A DNA stretch of 64,000 bases. Origin: Methanoculleus sp036677455. GTDB taxonomy: Archaea > Halobacteriota > Methanomicrobia > Methanomicrobiales > Methanoculleaceae. The stretch covers positions 1 to 64,000 of the forward strand of contig NZ_JAVBWL010000007.1 of assembly GCF_036677455.1 (NCBI RefSeq), written 5' to 3'. Below are positions 35,731 through 44,212 of this stretch, one piece after another. The notes below the pieces were generated by a model. That model ran no database searches. It was not told the DNA's origin and was given only the letters and a program-made list of their open reading frames with translations. A program made the translations under genes and the position numbers. Each line of letters opens with the position of its first letter. Positions within the stretch are counted from its first letter, which is position 1.

Positions 35731-37019
35731 TCCTGCCCTCCCACCTCTCGATCAGGGGCGGCCACCTTGCGATCGGCGAACACGACACGATAGAACTCGC
35801 AGATAGGTTCGGCACCCCGCTCTACGTCACGAGCGAGGACCGGATCCGCGAGAACTTCAGCCGGCTCTCGGGTGCCCTCACCGCCCACTATCCGAAGGTC
35901 CGGGTGCTCTACGCCGCGAAGGCGAACGGGAACCTCGCGGTCTTCAAGATCCTCGCCTCCATGGGCGCGGGAGCGGACGTCTTCTCGGCGGGCGAGGTCG
36001 CGCTCGCCCTCGGTGCCGGGATGCGGCCGGAGTCGCTCCTCTTCAACGGGAGCTCAAAGACCCCCGCCGACCTCGTTCTCGCGGTCGAGAAGGGGATCCG
36101 GGTCTCGGTCGACTCGCCCGACGAGCTCCGGCAACTCGACAGAGCGGCCGCAAAGGCAGGGAAGACCGTCGATATCGCCTTCCGGGTCAATCCGGCGATC
36201 GAGGTCCCCACCCACCCGAAGATCGCGACCGGTCTCGCCACAAGCAAGTTCGGTATCCCGGCGAGGCAGATCCTCGACGCCTACCGGGAGGCGCTCGCTC
36301 TCGAGCATGTCAACCCCGTCGGGATCCACTGTCACATCGGCTCGCAGATCCTGGCCGTGGAACCCTTCGCCCACGAGGTCGAGGTGCTGATCGGCGTCGC
36401 CCGCGACCTCATCGATATCGGGGTCAAGCTCTCGTTCATCGATATCGGGGGCGGCCTCGGCATCCCCTACCGCCGGGAGACCGACCGGGCGCCGACGCCC
36501 GAAGAGTATGCGGGAGCGGTCATGCCGGTCTTCCTCAACGGCATCCGTGACCTCGGGATCGAGCCCGAACTCTGGGTCGAACCCGGCCGGTGGCTCGTTG
36601 CCGACTCGACGCTCCTCCTCTCCCGGGTGAACTCGGTCAAGACCGCGCATAAGACGTTTGCAAACGTCGACGCCGGGTTCAACCTCCTGGTCCGGCCGAC
36701 GATGTACGACTCCTACCACGAGGTCGTGGCGGCGAACAAGGCGGATGCGCCGGCGGCCCGGGAATACTCCGTCACGGGGCCGATCTGCGAGACAGGCGAC
36801 ATCCTCGCGAAAGACCGGCTGCTCCCCGAACTATCGGCCGGCGACCTCATCGCGGTGCTGGACGCCGGGGCCTACGGGTTTGCGATGTCCTCCCAGTACA
36901 ACAGCCGTCCCCGGTGCGCCGAGGTCCTCCTCGCGGGCGAGAAGGCGGCTCTGATGCGCCGGGCCGAGACGATCGAGGACCTGACCGGACCCATGGTGAC
37001 GGTGCCCTGGCAGGCGTAG
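35727..37019 (+). CDS. lysA: Diaminopimelate decarboxylase
   Basis: The 430-residue fold-III PLP enzyme decarboxylates meso-diaminopimelate to lysine. The PLP lysine is in VLYAAKANGN (about residue 66). GIHCHIGSQI, DIGGGLGIPY and the C-terminal substrate-binding CETGDILAKDR are all intact. The start is GTG 35727, overlapping the dapL stop. With dapL it forms a two-gene lysine unit. Confidence 0.96.
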   Translation: MILPSHLSIRGGHLAIGEHDTIELADRFGTPLYVTSEDRIRENFSRLSGALTAHYPKVRVLYAAKANGNLAVFKILASMGAGADVFSAGEVALALGAGMRPESLLFNGSSKTPADLVLAVEKGIRVSVDSPDELRQLDRAAAKAGKTVDIAFRVNPAIEVPTHPKIATGLATSKFGIPARQILDAYREALALEHVNPVGIHCHIGSQILAVEPFAHEVEVLIGVARDLIDIGVKLSFIDIGGGLGIPYRRETDRAPTPEEYAGAVMPVFLNGIRDLGIEPELWVEPGRWLVADSTLLLSRVNSVKTAHKTFANVDAGFNLLVRPTMYDSYHEVVAANKADAPAAREYSVTGPICETGDILAKDRLLPELSAGDLIAVLDAGAYGFAMSSQYNSRPRCAEVLLAGEKAALMRRAETIEDLTGPMVTVPWQA

Positions 37020-37035
37020 GACCGGAGCGGCGGAC

Positions 37036-38319
37036 GTGCAGTTCCACTATCTCCTGGTCGACGACCTCATCGCGAAGGGAGAGTTCGAGCGCAAGGTGGA
37101 GGAGAAGGTAGCGGAGTCGGGGGACCTCCTCGACGAGCGGACGGCGGCGATGCTGGTCGTCAGAGACCTCGGACGGGCACACATCCGGATCCGCGACCTC
37201 GCGGCCGCTCCGAGCCTCGCCTGTTTCTTTGCAAAGGTCCTCGAGGTCGTTGAGCCGCGGGAGTTCGAGCGGCCTGACGGCACGCCCGGCATCGTCGCGA
37301 GCGTGATGGTGGGCGACGAGACCGGCAGGGCCAGGGTGACACTCTGGGACGAGAAGGCCGGCGGGGCCCATGAGGTAGAGGCCGGGGATGTGATCGAGGT
37401 CCTCGGCCGGCCGAAGGGAAAAGGAAAGGTCCCCGACGTCACTGCCGTCGCCATCCAGGAGGCATCATGCGAGATCACCTGCGAGGAGACGGGACCCGCC
37501 ACATCCTCCGGACCGACGGGAGACCTCGAGGTCAGGCTGCTCGCCGTCGAGAGCCCGCGGACGTTCAAGAGGCGCGACGGAAGCCCGGGGGAGATGGTCG
37601 AGGCGGTGATCGGGAACGAAGACGGTGTCTTCCGGCTCGTCGCCTGGGCTCCGGCCGTCCTCCTCGGGTTCGAACCGGGAGAGACGGTCGTCATCCGCGG
37701 GGCCACGGCACGGGAGGGCGAACGGGGCATCGAGTACAGCCTCGGCGAGGCGGCGTCTGTCACGCGCCTGGAGCAGGCGATCGCGGTCCCGCTCGACACC
37801 CTTGCCGATATCAAGGAGGGGGGGTCCTGCTCGTTTACCGGAGCCGTGGTGCAGGTCGAGCCCCCGCACTCGTTTGTCACGCGGAACGGGCGGCAGTCCT
37901 CGGTCCGGAACCTGGTTGTCACCGACGGGAAGAACGAGGTCCCGGTCGTCATCTGGGGCGAGAAGGCAGACGAGCACCTGGTGTCCGGCGACCGGATCGA
38001 GGCCTACAACGCGACCGCGAAACGCGGGCGCTACGGTGATCTCGAGCTCCACCTCTCGTGGGGGAGCGCTCTCGTCCTCCGCGGAGAGGAGGAGAAGGAG
38101 GTCGAAGTCGTTGGGACGATCATCCCGACCGCGCAGGGGATCGCGCTTGATACCGGCGATGCCTGCTACCTCCTCGACAGAGAGCTGCCCGTCGGGTACG
38201 TTGTGCGCGCGAGAGGTACGGTGCACCGGGGCGTGATCAGCCTCCATGCTCTGGAGGCCGTATTACCCGATCAGGACGACCTGCGGCGTCGCCTGGATCG
38301 ACTCTCCGGGGGATCCTGA
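37036..38319 (+). CDS. Replication protein A-like single-stranded DNA-binding protein
   Basis: The 427-residue protein contains three OB folds at roughly 65-145, 175-265 and 280-365. Each has the strand pattern VASVMVGDETGRARVTLWDEKA or a diverged copy of it. A fourth C-terminal segment may be another OB fold. The N-terminal helical part is typical of euryarchaeal RPA. No zinc-finger Cys4 is seen. It should bind single-stranded DNA in replication and repair. The GTG start at 37036 follows lysA by 16 nt, and radA follows, a functional pairing with recombination. Confidence 0.9.
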   Translation: MQFHYLLVDDLIAKGEFERKVEEKVAESGDLLDERTAAMLVVRDLGRAHIRIRDLAAAPSLACFFAKVLEVVEPREFERPDGTPGIVASVMVGDETGRARVTLWDEKAGGAHEVEAGDVIEVLGRPKGKGKVPDVTAVAIQEASCEITCEETGPATSSGPTGDLEVRLLAVESPRTFKRRDGSPGEMVEAVIGNEDGVFRLVAWAPAVLLGFEPGETVVIRGATAREGERGIEYSLGEAASVTRLEQAIAVPLDTLADIKEGGSCSFTGAVVQVEPPHSFVTRNGRQSSVRNLVVTDGKNEVPVVIWGEKADEHLVSGDRIEAYNATAKRGRYGDLELHLSWGSALVLRGEEEKEVEVVGTIIPTAQGIALDTGDACYLLDRELPVGYVVRARGTVHRGVISLHALEAVLPDQDDLRRRLDRLSGGS

Positions 38320-38425
38320 TCCACTCTCCACTTTCACCCCGCACGGCGAGCGACCTTTATGTCTCACGCTATAGACTCTAAGTGTACCAGAGCAGAACAC
38401 ACACAGAGATCAAGTGAGGAATGAG

Positions 38426-39400
38426 ATGTCAGAGATTGATCTTGAAGATTTACCAGGCGTTGGAACCGCCACTGCCGAGAAACTCCGCGAGGCCGGATAC
38501 GGAACCGTCGAGAGTATAGCAACGGCCACCACATCGGACCTCGCCGAAGCGGCTGAGATCGGTGAGGGGACCGCAAAGAAGGTGATCCTCGCCGCCCGGA
38601 AGATGGCGGATATCGGGGGCTTCAAAACGGGCCGGGATATCCTGGACAAGAGAAAGGATATCGAGAAACTCAAGACACTGGTCCCCGAGTTCGACGAACT
38701 GGTCGGTGGGGGCCTTGAGACCCAGGCGATAACGGAGGTCTACGGGGAGTTCGGGTCGGGGAAGAGCCAGCTCGTTCACCAGATGGCCGTCAACGTCCAG
38801 CTTCCCGTAGCACTCGGCGGCCTTGCCGGCGGGGTCATCTACGTCGATACCGAGAACACGTTCCGCCCGGAGCGGATCGAGCAGATGGTCAACGGGCTCC
38901 CCGAAGAGGCGGACCTCGGGCCCATCGAGGATATCCTCGAGCGGATCCACGTCGCCCGGGCGCACAGCTCCGACCACCAGATGCTGCTCCTCGAGACCGC
39001 ACGGGAGCTCGCCAACGAACTGCGGACCTCCGACTATCCGATCAGGCTCTTCGTCATCGACTCGTTGACGTCCCTCTTCCGCTCGGAGTACGCGGGGCGC
39101 GGCACCCTTGCGGCCCGGCAGCAGAAACTCAACCGCCACATGCACGACCTGCTCAAGTTGCTCGACGACCACAATGCCGTCGGTCTCGTGACCAACCAGG
39201 TGATGTCGAACCCCGGCGTCCTCTTCGGCGACCCCACGAGGCCGATCGGCGGCAACATCGTCGGGCACACGGCAACCTTCCGGCTCTACCTCCGGAAGAG
39301 CAAGGCCGGCAAGAGGGTCGCCCGCCTGGTGGACAGCCCGAACCTCCCCGAGGGCGAGGCGGCATTCATGGTCGAGCAGGCCGGGCTCAAATCGTGCTGA
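38426..39400 (+). CDS. radA: DNA repair and recombination protein RadA
   Basis: The 324-residue archaeal recombinase has an N-terminal helix-hairpin-helix domain (LEDLPGVGTATAEKLREAGY), the polymerisation linker with GGFKTG, Walker A GEFGSGKSQ, Walker B LFVIDSLTS and the DNA-binding loops around GTLAARQQKLNRHM and TNQVMSNPG. It forms ATP-dependent filaments for strand exchange. ATG 38426 with GAGGA just upstream is preferred to GTG 38414. A TATA-like CTTTATGTC block occurs near 38355. The stop overlaps the next gene. Confidence 0.97.
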   Translation: MSEIDLEDLPGVGTATAEKLREAGYGTVESIATATTSDLAEAAEIGEGTAKKVILAARKMADIGGFKTGRDILDKRKDIEKLKTLVPEFDELVGGGLETQAITEVYGEFGSGKSQLVHQMAVNVQLPVALGGLAGGVIYVDTENTFRPERIEQMVNGLPEEADLGPIEDILERIHVARAHSSDHQMLLLETARELANELRTSDYPIRLFVIDSLTSLFRSEYAGRGTLAARQQKLNRHMHDLLKLLDDHNAVGLVTNQVMSNPGVLFGDPTRPIGGNIVGHTATFRLYLRKSKAGKRVARLVDSPNLPEGEAAFMVEQAGLKSC

Positions 39401-40098
39401 AGGCGCTCGTCACCGACGTCGACGGCACCATCACCGACCGGCGGCGGCGGATCAACACCGCCGCCATCGAGACCATCCGCACGCTCTTCGATGCCGGCAT
39501 CGAGGTGGTGCTCGCAAGCGGCAACACCGTCTGCTTCATGGACGGGCTCTGCAAGATGGTCGGGACGGACGGGACCATCATCGGCGAGAACGGGGGTGTC
39601 TACCGGAGGGGGTTCTCAGGCACCCTCCGGGTTCCCGGCGACCAGAAGACCTGCCTTGAAGCGTTCGAGGTGTTGAGAGAGTATTTTGCCGAAAAAGGCG
39701 TCGAACTCGAACTCTTCGGCGCGCAGTACCGGTTCGCCGATGTGGCCTTCGCCCGGAACATCGACCCGGACGAGGCGCGGGCGGTCGTCCGCGATCGCCA
39801 TCTCCCCGTCCGGGTGCTCGACACCGGGTTTGCCGTCCACCTCCAGGTGCTCGGCGTGAACAAGGGGACGGCGCTCGCAGAACTCGCAGGTGAGATGGAC
39901 CTTCACCTCTCGGAGATGATGGCTGTCGGGGACTCGGAGAACGACATCGAGATGCTCAAAGCCGCCGGCGTCGGCGTTGCGGTCCAGAACGCCACGGCCC
40001 CGGTGCAGGCGGCGGCAGACTGGGTGTCCCCGTCCCCGTACGGAGACGGATTCGTAGAAGCAGTAAAAAAGTATTACCCTTATCTCTTCAGCAGGTAG
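39394..40098 (+). CDS. HAD-superfamily phosphoglycolate phosphatase
   Basis: The 234-residue HAD hydrolase of subclass IIB matches archaeal phosphoglycolate phosphatase. Motif I is TDVDGTITD with nucleophile and acid Asp, motif II VLASGNT, motif III Lys in NKGTAL, and motif IV AVGDSENDIEML. It dephosphorylates 2-phosphoglycolate or related phosphates. The GTG start at 39394 overlaps radA by 7 nt. The 3' end overlaps the convergent PRC-barrel gene by 19 nt. Confidence 0.92.
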   Translation: MLKALVTDVDGTITDRRRRINTAAIETIRTLFDAGIEVVLASGNTVCFMDGLCKMVGTDGTIIGENGGVYRRGFSGTLRVPGDQKTCLEAFEVLREYFAEKGVELELFGAQYRFADVAFARNIDPDEARAVVRDRHLPVRVLDTGFAVHLQVLGVNKGTALAELAGEMDLHLSEMMAVGDSENDIEMLKAAGVGVAVQNATAPVQAAADWVSPSPYGDGFVEAVKKYYPYLFSR

Positions 40099-40331
40099 CG
40101 GTCGACCACAACATAGTCTTTTATATCCTTCACCGCCTCAAACGGCACGAGCATCTTGTCCCCGTCGGTCCGGTAACCGTCGGTCTTGAACGTCTCGTCC
40201 GGTTTGACGATCAGGTCGATCACCTGCCCCGTATTGAGGTCGACCACGATGTTCTTGATGCTCCCGATGAGCATGCCATCGTTGCTCATCACTCTCTTCT
40301 TGGCGAGGGCACGGCAGAAGGTTTTACTCAT
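40080..40331 (-). CDS. PRC-barrel domain protein
   Basis: The 83-residue protein is a single PRC barrel: MSNDGMLIGSIKNIVVDLNTGQVIDLIV followed by MLVPFEAVKDIKDYVVVD. Small archaeal PRC-barrel proteins are abundant and some act in cell division (CdpB-type) or RNA metabolism; which applies here cannot be decided from the sequence. ATG 40331 follows a clear TATA region. Its 3' end overlaps the phosphatase gene on the opposite strand. Confidence 0.9.
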   Translation of the reverse strand: MSKTFCRALAKKRVMSNDGMLIGSIKNIVVDLNTGQVIDLIVKPDETFKTDGYRTDGDKMLVPFEAVKDIKDYVVVDRYLLKR

Positions 40332-40344
40332 ACAGAACCGTGGG

Positions 40345-40371
40345 GCGTTTATACTATTTATATCTTTTAAA
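40345..40371 (-). promoter_or_regulatory. Promoter of PRC-barrel gene
   Basis: The minus strand reads AAAGATATAAATAGTATAAA, a strong A/T block in GC-rich surroundings. It lies 20-40 nt upstream of the start codon and fits an archaeal BRE/TATA promoter with a short leader. Confidence 0.7.
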
Positions 40372-40463
40372 ATCCTCAAAATCAGGGAAAAACCCCGGTA
40401 CCGCCTTTTTACCCGGGAACGTTGCCGCCGGCCGCTGCCCGCCAGGGAACGCCCGGTTGCCGG

Positions 40464-40547
40464 GGCGAAGTGGCCTCGCGCCCCGGACCGGCCGCAGGCA
40501 AGGGCGTCTGCCACCCCCGGTCCCCCGGCGTATCGCACCACTTCGCC
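40464..40547. other. Nested inverted repeats (candidate structured RNA)
   Basis: Within the 354-nt gap between the PRC-barrel and histone genes, three nested pairs can fold together. GGCGAAGTGG (40464-40473) pairs with CCACTTCGCC (40538-40547). GGACCGG (40485-40491) pairs with CCGGTCC (40517-40523). GGCA (40497-40500) pairs with TGCC (40509-40512) around an 8-nt loop. A GCG/CGC pair (40478-40480 with 40534-40536) lies between the first two. No open frame of credible composition covers it. The rest of the gap shows only GC-rich DNA. Confidence 0.45.
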
Positions 40548-40685
40548 GGGCGGTAACGGGGGGGCGGCAGATCACCATACTCCAGTCTCACACACGGCGA
40601 ACCGCCGACATTCCAGGAAACGGTCAGACGGGCCGCCCTGTGAGGGAGCGCTCCCGCGCTGCAAAATAGGAGAGAGAGGGTTGGT

Positions 40686-40895
40686 TTATCTCACAGTCTC
40701 GGCGGCCATCCGGACATCGGTCGCCTTGACCGTCTTTCTGCCTGCGTGACCCGCCAGTTTGATCGCTTCTTTCGCGATCCGTGACGCGTACTGCTCCATC
40801 AGTTTTGCGAGCTCTTCATTGGCATCGGAACTCACACGTTCCGCGCCGGACTTCTTCACAATTCTGCCAACTGGTGCCAGAGGTATATCTGTCAT
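40686..40895 (-). CDS. Archaeal histone
   Basis: The 69-residue single histone fold belongs to the HMf family: PLAPVGRIVKKSGAERVS, then ANEELAKLMEQYASRIAKEAIKLAGHAGRKTVKATDVRMA. The three helices, the RxTV-like loop (RKTVKATD) and the dimer interface are intact, without tails. It wraps chromosomal DNA in polymers of dimers. It is expressed from its own promoter with a leader of about 60-70 nt carrying an inverted repeat. Confidence 0.97.
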   Translation of the reverse strand: MTDIPLAPVGRIVKKSGAERVSSDANEELAKLMEQYASRIAKEAIKLAGHAGRKTVKATDVRMAAETVR

Positions 40896-40918
40896 GTTCT
40901 CATTTCCCCCTTTTCATT

Positions 40919-40951
40919 GAGTTCTGTGAAATGTACTCTCACACAGAACTC
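40919..40951 (-). promoter_or_regulatory. Perfect 10-bp inverted repeat in the histone leader
   Basis: GAGTTCTGTG (40919-40928) and CACAGAACTC (40942-40951) are exact reverse complements separated by 13 nt, between the histone promoter and start codon. As DNA it could be an operator; as RNA it would be a hairpin about 25 nt upstream of the start codon. Confidence 0.6.
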
Positions 40952-40978
40952 GTTTGACAGAAGCACCATAGGTATTCT

Positions 40979-40991
40979 GATATAAATAGTT
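40979..40991 (-). promoter_or_regulatory. Histone gene TATA box
   Basis: The minus strand reads AACTATTTATATCA, a canonical archaeal TATA box, about 85-95 nt upstream of the histone start, giving an expected leader of about 60 nt. Confidence 0.7.
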
Positions 40992-41039
40992 ATCCTTCTC
41001 CTGAGGGGTTGAAGTGCCAAATTCAGAACGGGGAGGGGA

Positions 41040-41921
41040 TCAAAGTGAGGGAAAGACCCGAATAATATCGGTCTGGGTAACGATGCCAACGGGCTTGCCA
41101 TCCTCGACCACAATCAATCTCCCAATCTCTCGTTCCTTGAAACGCTTCACGAGCTCGTAGAGCCGGATCGATGACGGCACCTCGACCACGTCACGGGTCA
41201 TGATCTCTGAGACGGGCGCATCCAGCGTCAGGCCCTCGTCCAGGCCGCGGGCAACATCGCTCACCGTCACGATGCCCACAAGGTCGGTCCCCTCCCCCCT
41301 CACCGGTGCCCCGTGGATGTGATGCACATTGAAGAGGTGGACCGCATCCCGGAGGGTGGCGGAGAGCGACAGGGTCAGGAGGGGAGCGCTCATGTAATGT
41401 TTGATCGCCTGCTTCGGGAGAGATATCATCTCCGCGACACTGATCAGGAGCGCCTGCAGGTTCTCATCCATCCCGTAGATCTCTCCTTTGACGAGCATTT
41501 TGTTCACCGGCGTGGGCCCGATCGAGACCATCTCGCCGACCTTGAAGAGTTTCACGCTCCCGATGATCTTGACCATCGCGTGACAGAGGTCAGGGTGGCA
41601 GAGGGTGGTAAAATCGAGCTCCGAGACCCGGACGCCCTTCACCTTCTCACCGTCGCGGAAGATCGGCACCTCAGACTGGTGCTCGAGGTCGCCGAGGTTC
41701 AGTTCCTTGTATGCACGGGCGGTCGGGCTATACCCGCCCTTCGGGCCGGGCACGCCGTCTACGAGCCCGAGCGCCTTCAATGCCTGCATCTGGTTACGGA
41801 CCGTGCCGGGGTTGCGCGTCAGCACGTCCGCGATCTCCTCACCTTTTATAGAGTGAGAAGACTGATGATATAGGGTAATCAGAGTTATCAGGATGTCCTT
41901 CTGGATTGGAGAGAGATCCAT
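41040..41921 (-). CDS. Winged-helix regulator with two CBS domains
   Basis: The 293-residue protein has an N-terminal winged helix (about 1-65, with SIKGEEIADVLTRNPGTVRNQMQALKALGLV). A middle region of about 100 residues contains FTTLCHPDLCHAMVKIIGSVKLFKVG. A C-terminal CBS pair (about 175-293) has YMSAPLLTLSLSATLRDAV and IMTRDVVEVPSSIRLYELV. CBS pairs bind adenylates or SAM, so a transcription regulator controlled by a nucleotide ligand is likely. Target genes are unknown. It is divergent from the Nog1-like GTPase gene across only 39 nt. Confidence 0.9.
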   Translation of the reverse strand: MDLSPIQKDILITLITLYHQSSHSIKGEEIADVLTRNPGTVRNQMQALKALGLVDGVPGPKGGYSPTARAYKELNLGDLEHQSEVPIFRDGEKVKGVRVSELDFTTLCHPDLCHAMVKIIGSVKLFKVGEMVSIGPTPVNKMLVKGEIYGMDENLQALLISVAEMISLPKQAIKHYMSAPLLTLSLSATLRDAVHLFNVHHIHGAPVRGEGTDLVGIVTVSDVARGLDEGLTLDAPVSEIMTRDVVEVPSSIRLYELVKRFKEREIGRLIVVEDGKPVGIVTQTDIIRVFPSL

Positions 41922-41960
41922 AATTATCAGTCATTATATGTTGTTTAAATAGATTAGGTT

Positions 41961-42950
41961 GTGCGTACAGTGGAATTTGAAACCATCCCGACCGTTCCGA
42001 CGGCGGACGAACTACTCGACCGCAGCCTTCGCAGGGCGGCCGCCAAGAAGAAGTTGAAGACCAATGTAGACCGAGCGAACGAGGAGTTCGTGCGAGCGGT
42101 CGCAAAAGCCATCCACGACAAATTAAAGAGCGTGGTCAGCTCGTTCCCGAGCTTCGAACGTCTTCCCCCCTTCTACCAGGAGGCGACCGAGATCCTGGTC
42201 TCGCTCGACCGGCTGAAACGGTCCCTCGGCGCCGTCACCTGGGCTGCCGAGCAGGTCTGGACCATCGGTTCCGGCTACACCCGGAGTATGCGATCCGGGG
42301 AGGAGACCGATCAGAAACGGCGGCAGGCCGTCGCCCGCATCGCCTCTATCGTCCACCAGGTCGAAGACGACCTGGTATTCCTCAATGATGCGCGCAACGT
42401 CCTGCGGAAACTCCCGCATGTGACCGAGGACGAGTTCACCGTGGTGGTGGCCGGCTTCCCGAACGTCGGGAAATCCTCGTTCATCAGGCTCGTCTCAACG
42501 GCGGACCCCGAGATCGCCGCCTATCCGTTCACCACAAAGGGGATCATCGTCGGTCACCACGAGATCGGGAAACGCGACCGGATCCAGTTCATCGACACAC
42601 CGGGAGTCCTCGAACGACCCGCTGAAGAGAGGAACCCCATTGAGCGGCAGGCGGTGAGTGCCATCATCAACACCGCCGACGTCGTCCTCTTCATCCTGGA
42701 CGCAAGCGAGCACTGCGGGTATTCACTCGATGATCAGATCCGGCTCCTCGAGGAGATACGCCGGCTCGTCGACGTGCCGGTGGTGACCGTCGTCAATAAG
42801 GCGGACATCCAGGGGATCGAGGGCTACCCGACGATGTCCACGCTCACCGGCGAAGGGGTGGAAGGGGCACTCGACCTCCTGCTCACCTTCAGAAAGGCCA
42901 CCACCCAAACGAACCTGCGAGAGCCGCCCCAACCAGAAACCCAAGAATAG
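41961..42950 (+). CDS. Nog1-like GTPase
   Basis: The 329-residue protein has an N-terminal helical domain (SFPSFERLPPFYQEATEIL) followed by a TRAFAC GTPase: G1 GFPNVGKSSF, G2 Thr in YPFTTKG, G3 DTPGVLE and G4 NKAD. Archaeal Nog1 proteins act in large-ribosomal-subunit assembly. The start is GTG 41961; a TATA-like TCATTATATG about 25 nt upstream suggests a leaderless mRNA. The 3' end overlaps the convergent protease gene by 62 nt. Confidence 0.93.
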   Translation: MRTVEFETIPTVPTADELLDRSLRRAAAKKKLKTNVDRANEEFVRAVAKAIHDKLKSVVSSFPSFERLPPFYQEATEILVSLDRLKRSLGAVTWAAEQVWTIGSGYTRSMRSGEETDQKRRQAVARIASIVHQVEDDLVFLNDARNVLRKLPHVTEDEFTVVVAGFPNVGKSSFIRLVSTADPEIAAYPFTTKGIIVGHHEIGKRDRIQFIDTPGVLERPAEERNPIERQAVSAIINTADVVLFILDASEHCGYSLDDQIRLLEEIRRLVDVPVVTVVNKADIQGIEGYPTMSTLTGEGVEGALDLLLTFRKATTQTNLREPPQPETQE

Positions 42951-43797
42951 CACCGGCGTTCAGAGGGGGGAGCCCTGCCTGGGGCTTTCCGCTGTTGACG
43001 AAGTAGAGGAGCACGGCAAGCCCTGCAAGCGATCCCACCATCGCCCCGAGTGTCGGGGCGGAAAGGACCCAGAGGACGGCGGGCGCATCCACAAAGACGT
43101 GCGACGACACCACGAGGATGGAGGGCATGATCAGGTCGCCCAAGCCCATGAGGAACGCGCCGCGCTCCTCCCCCTCCTGGATCTTGAGGCCTTCACGCCG
43201 GAATGAGTAGTCCGCTCTCTTCGGGACCACGACCATGATAGGGGATTTCGTCTCAATGACACCCTCGGCAAGCGTGATCATGTGTTTTGTCCGGTAGACC
43301 GATATGGCATCGTAGACCGCGAGGAGCACGAGCAGCACGATCACCGGCAGGATGGCGAGGGATATACCGAAGATTGAGGTGATGCCTGCAGATAGCAGCA
43401 CGCCGAGAATATCGATGACGTACCACTCCGGATAGAGATAGAGGAGCGTCGTCGCCGCCCCGGCAGCGATGAGCGTTCCGACGGCGGCGGCATCGGTGGC
43501 CCCGAGCGCGAGGCCGAGGAGCGCCCCGAATATGTAGACGAACGTCATGAATATGGCAATGCCGATGAAGACAGCGAGGAACCTCCGTCCCCCCACCCGG
43601 ATCAGGAGGAGCAGGACCAGGGTGAAGGCGAGCAGTATCCCTATGAAGAAGAGAGGGTTTGCAACCGACTCGGGATCCTCAAACGCCACAAGCCCCGCCG
43701 CCTGCATGGGAAGGACGAGGATGATGGCAATCATCTGGACCGAGAGGAGCATCAGGGGCATTCCAAGAAAGGGTAGCCATTCACGTATCTGCATCAC
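42889..43797 (-). CDS. Presenilin/signal-peptide-peptidase-like intramembrane aspartyl protease
   Basis: The 302-residue membrane protein has about nine hydrophobic helices. The two catalytic Asp motifs are present: YDAIS near residue 163 and GLGD near residue 222. The PAL-like signature is GLPPLNAG near the C-terminus. The family cleaves membrane-spanning peptides; archaeal members (PSH) are functional homologues of presenilin. Natural substrates are unknown. Start MMQIREW at 43797. The convergent 3' overlap with the Nog1-like gene covers 62 nt. Confidence 0.9.
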   Translation of the reverse strand: MMQIREWLPFLGMPLMLLSVQMIAIILVLPMQAAGLVAFEDPESVANPLFFIGILLAFTLVLLLLIRVGGRRFLAVFIGIAIFMTFVYIFGALLGLALGATDAAAVGTLIAAGAATTLLYLYPEWYVIDILGVLLSAGITSIFGISLAILPVIVLLVLLAVYDAISVYRTKHMITLAEGVIETKSPIMVVVPKRADYSFRREGLKIQEGEERGAFLMGLGDLIMPSILVVSSHVFVDAPAVLWVLSAPTLGAMVGSLAGLAVLLYFVNSGKPQAGLPPLNAGAILGFLVGAALAGSFGWWPF

Positions 43798-43851
43798 AAA
43801 TCTCCATTCACTATAGGTAGGTTAATTAATGCATCCTCATTACTTTAAAAT

Positions 43852-44166
43852 ATGGAGATTCGTGAACTCATCGGCGACATCGTTCTCACCATCGTGATGG
43901 TGGTCTCCACCGTCGTGCTGGTGATGCGATTCTGGCAGGACCTGACCATAGCGATTGCCGCAACGCTCATGATGCTCTCCCTCGGGGGGCTGCTCATCTC
44001 TCTCGGTATGAAGATTGTGAGTCTTGAGCAGAGCGTCGTACAGCGGGAGCGCACCATGCGCGTGAACATAGAAGAGATGGGGAACACGATGAGCGCCAAG
44101 TATGACAACACCGTGAGCCACATCGAGGAGATCGTCGACGGGCTCTCCCGGCGGATGTACCGGTGA
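43852..44166 (+). CDS. Small membrane protein with cytosolic coiled coil
   Basis: The 104-residue protein has two hydrophobic helices (about 8-25 and 32-55) followed by a charged helical tail, SLEQSVVQRERTMRVNIEE, likely to form a coiled coil. No family is recognised. TTAATTAATGC about 25-30 nt upstream is a good TATA box, and the mRNA would start at or near the ATG. It lies between the divergent protease gene and fen. Confidence 0.75.
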   Translation: MEIRELIGDIVLTIVMVVSTVVLVMRFWQDLTIAIAATLMMLSLGGLLISLGMKIVSLEQSVVQRERTMRVNIEEMGNTMSAKYDNTVSHIEEIVDGLSRRMYR

Positions 44167-44212
44167 ACTGAATCGCCACCTTAATGGCCTTTCCCTCTCA
44201 TGAATAGGTAGC

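Noticed and set aside
40892..41113. 73-codon minus-strand frame upstream of the histone gene
   Set aside because: It would cover the histone promoter and leader and overlap the CBS gene; no motif.
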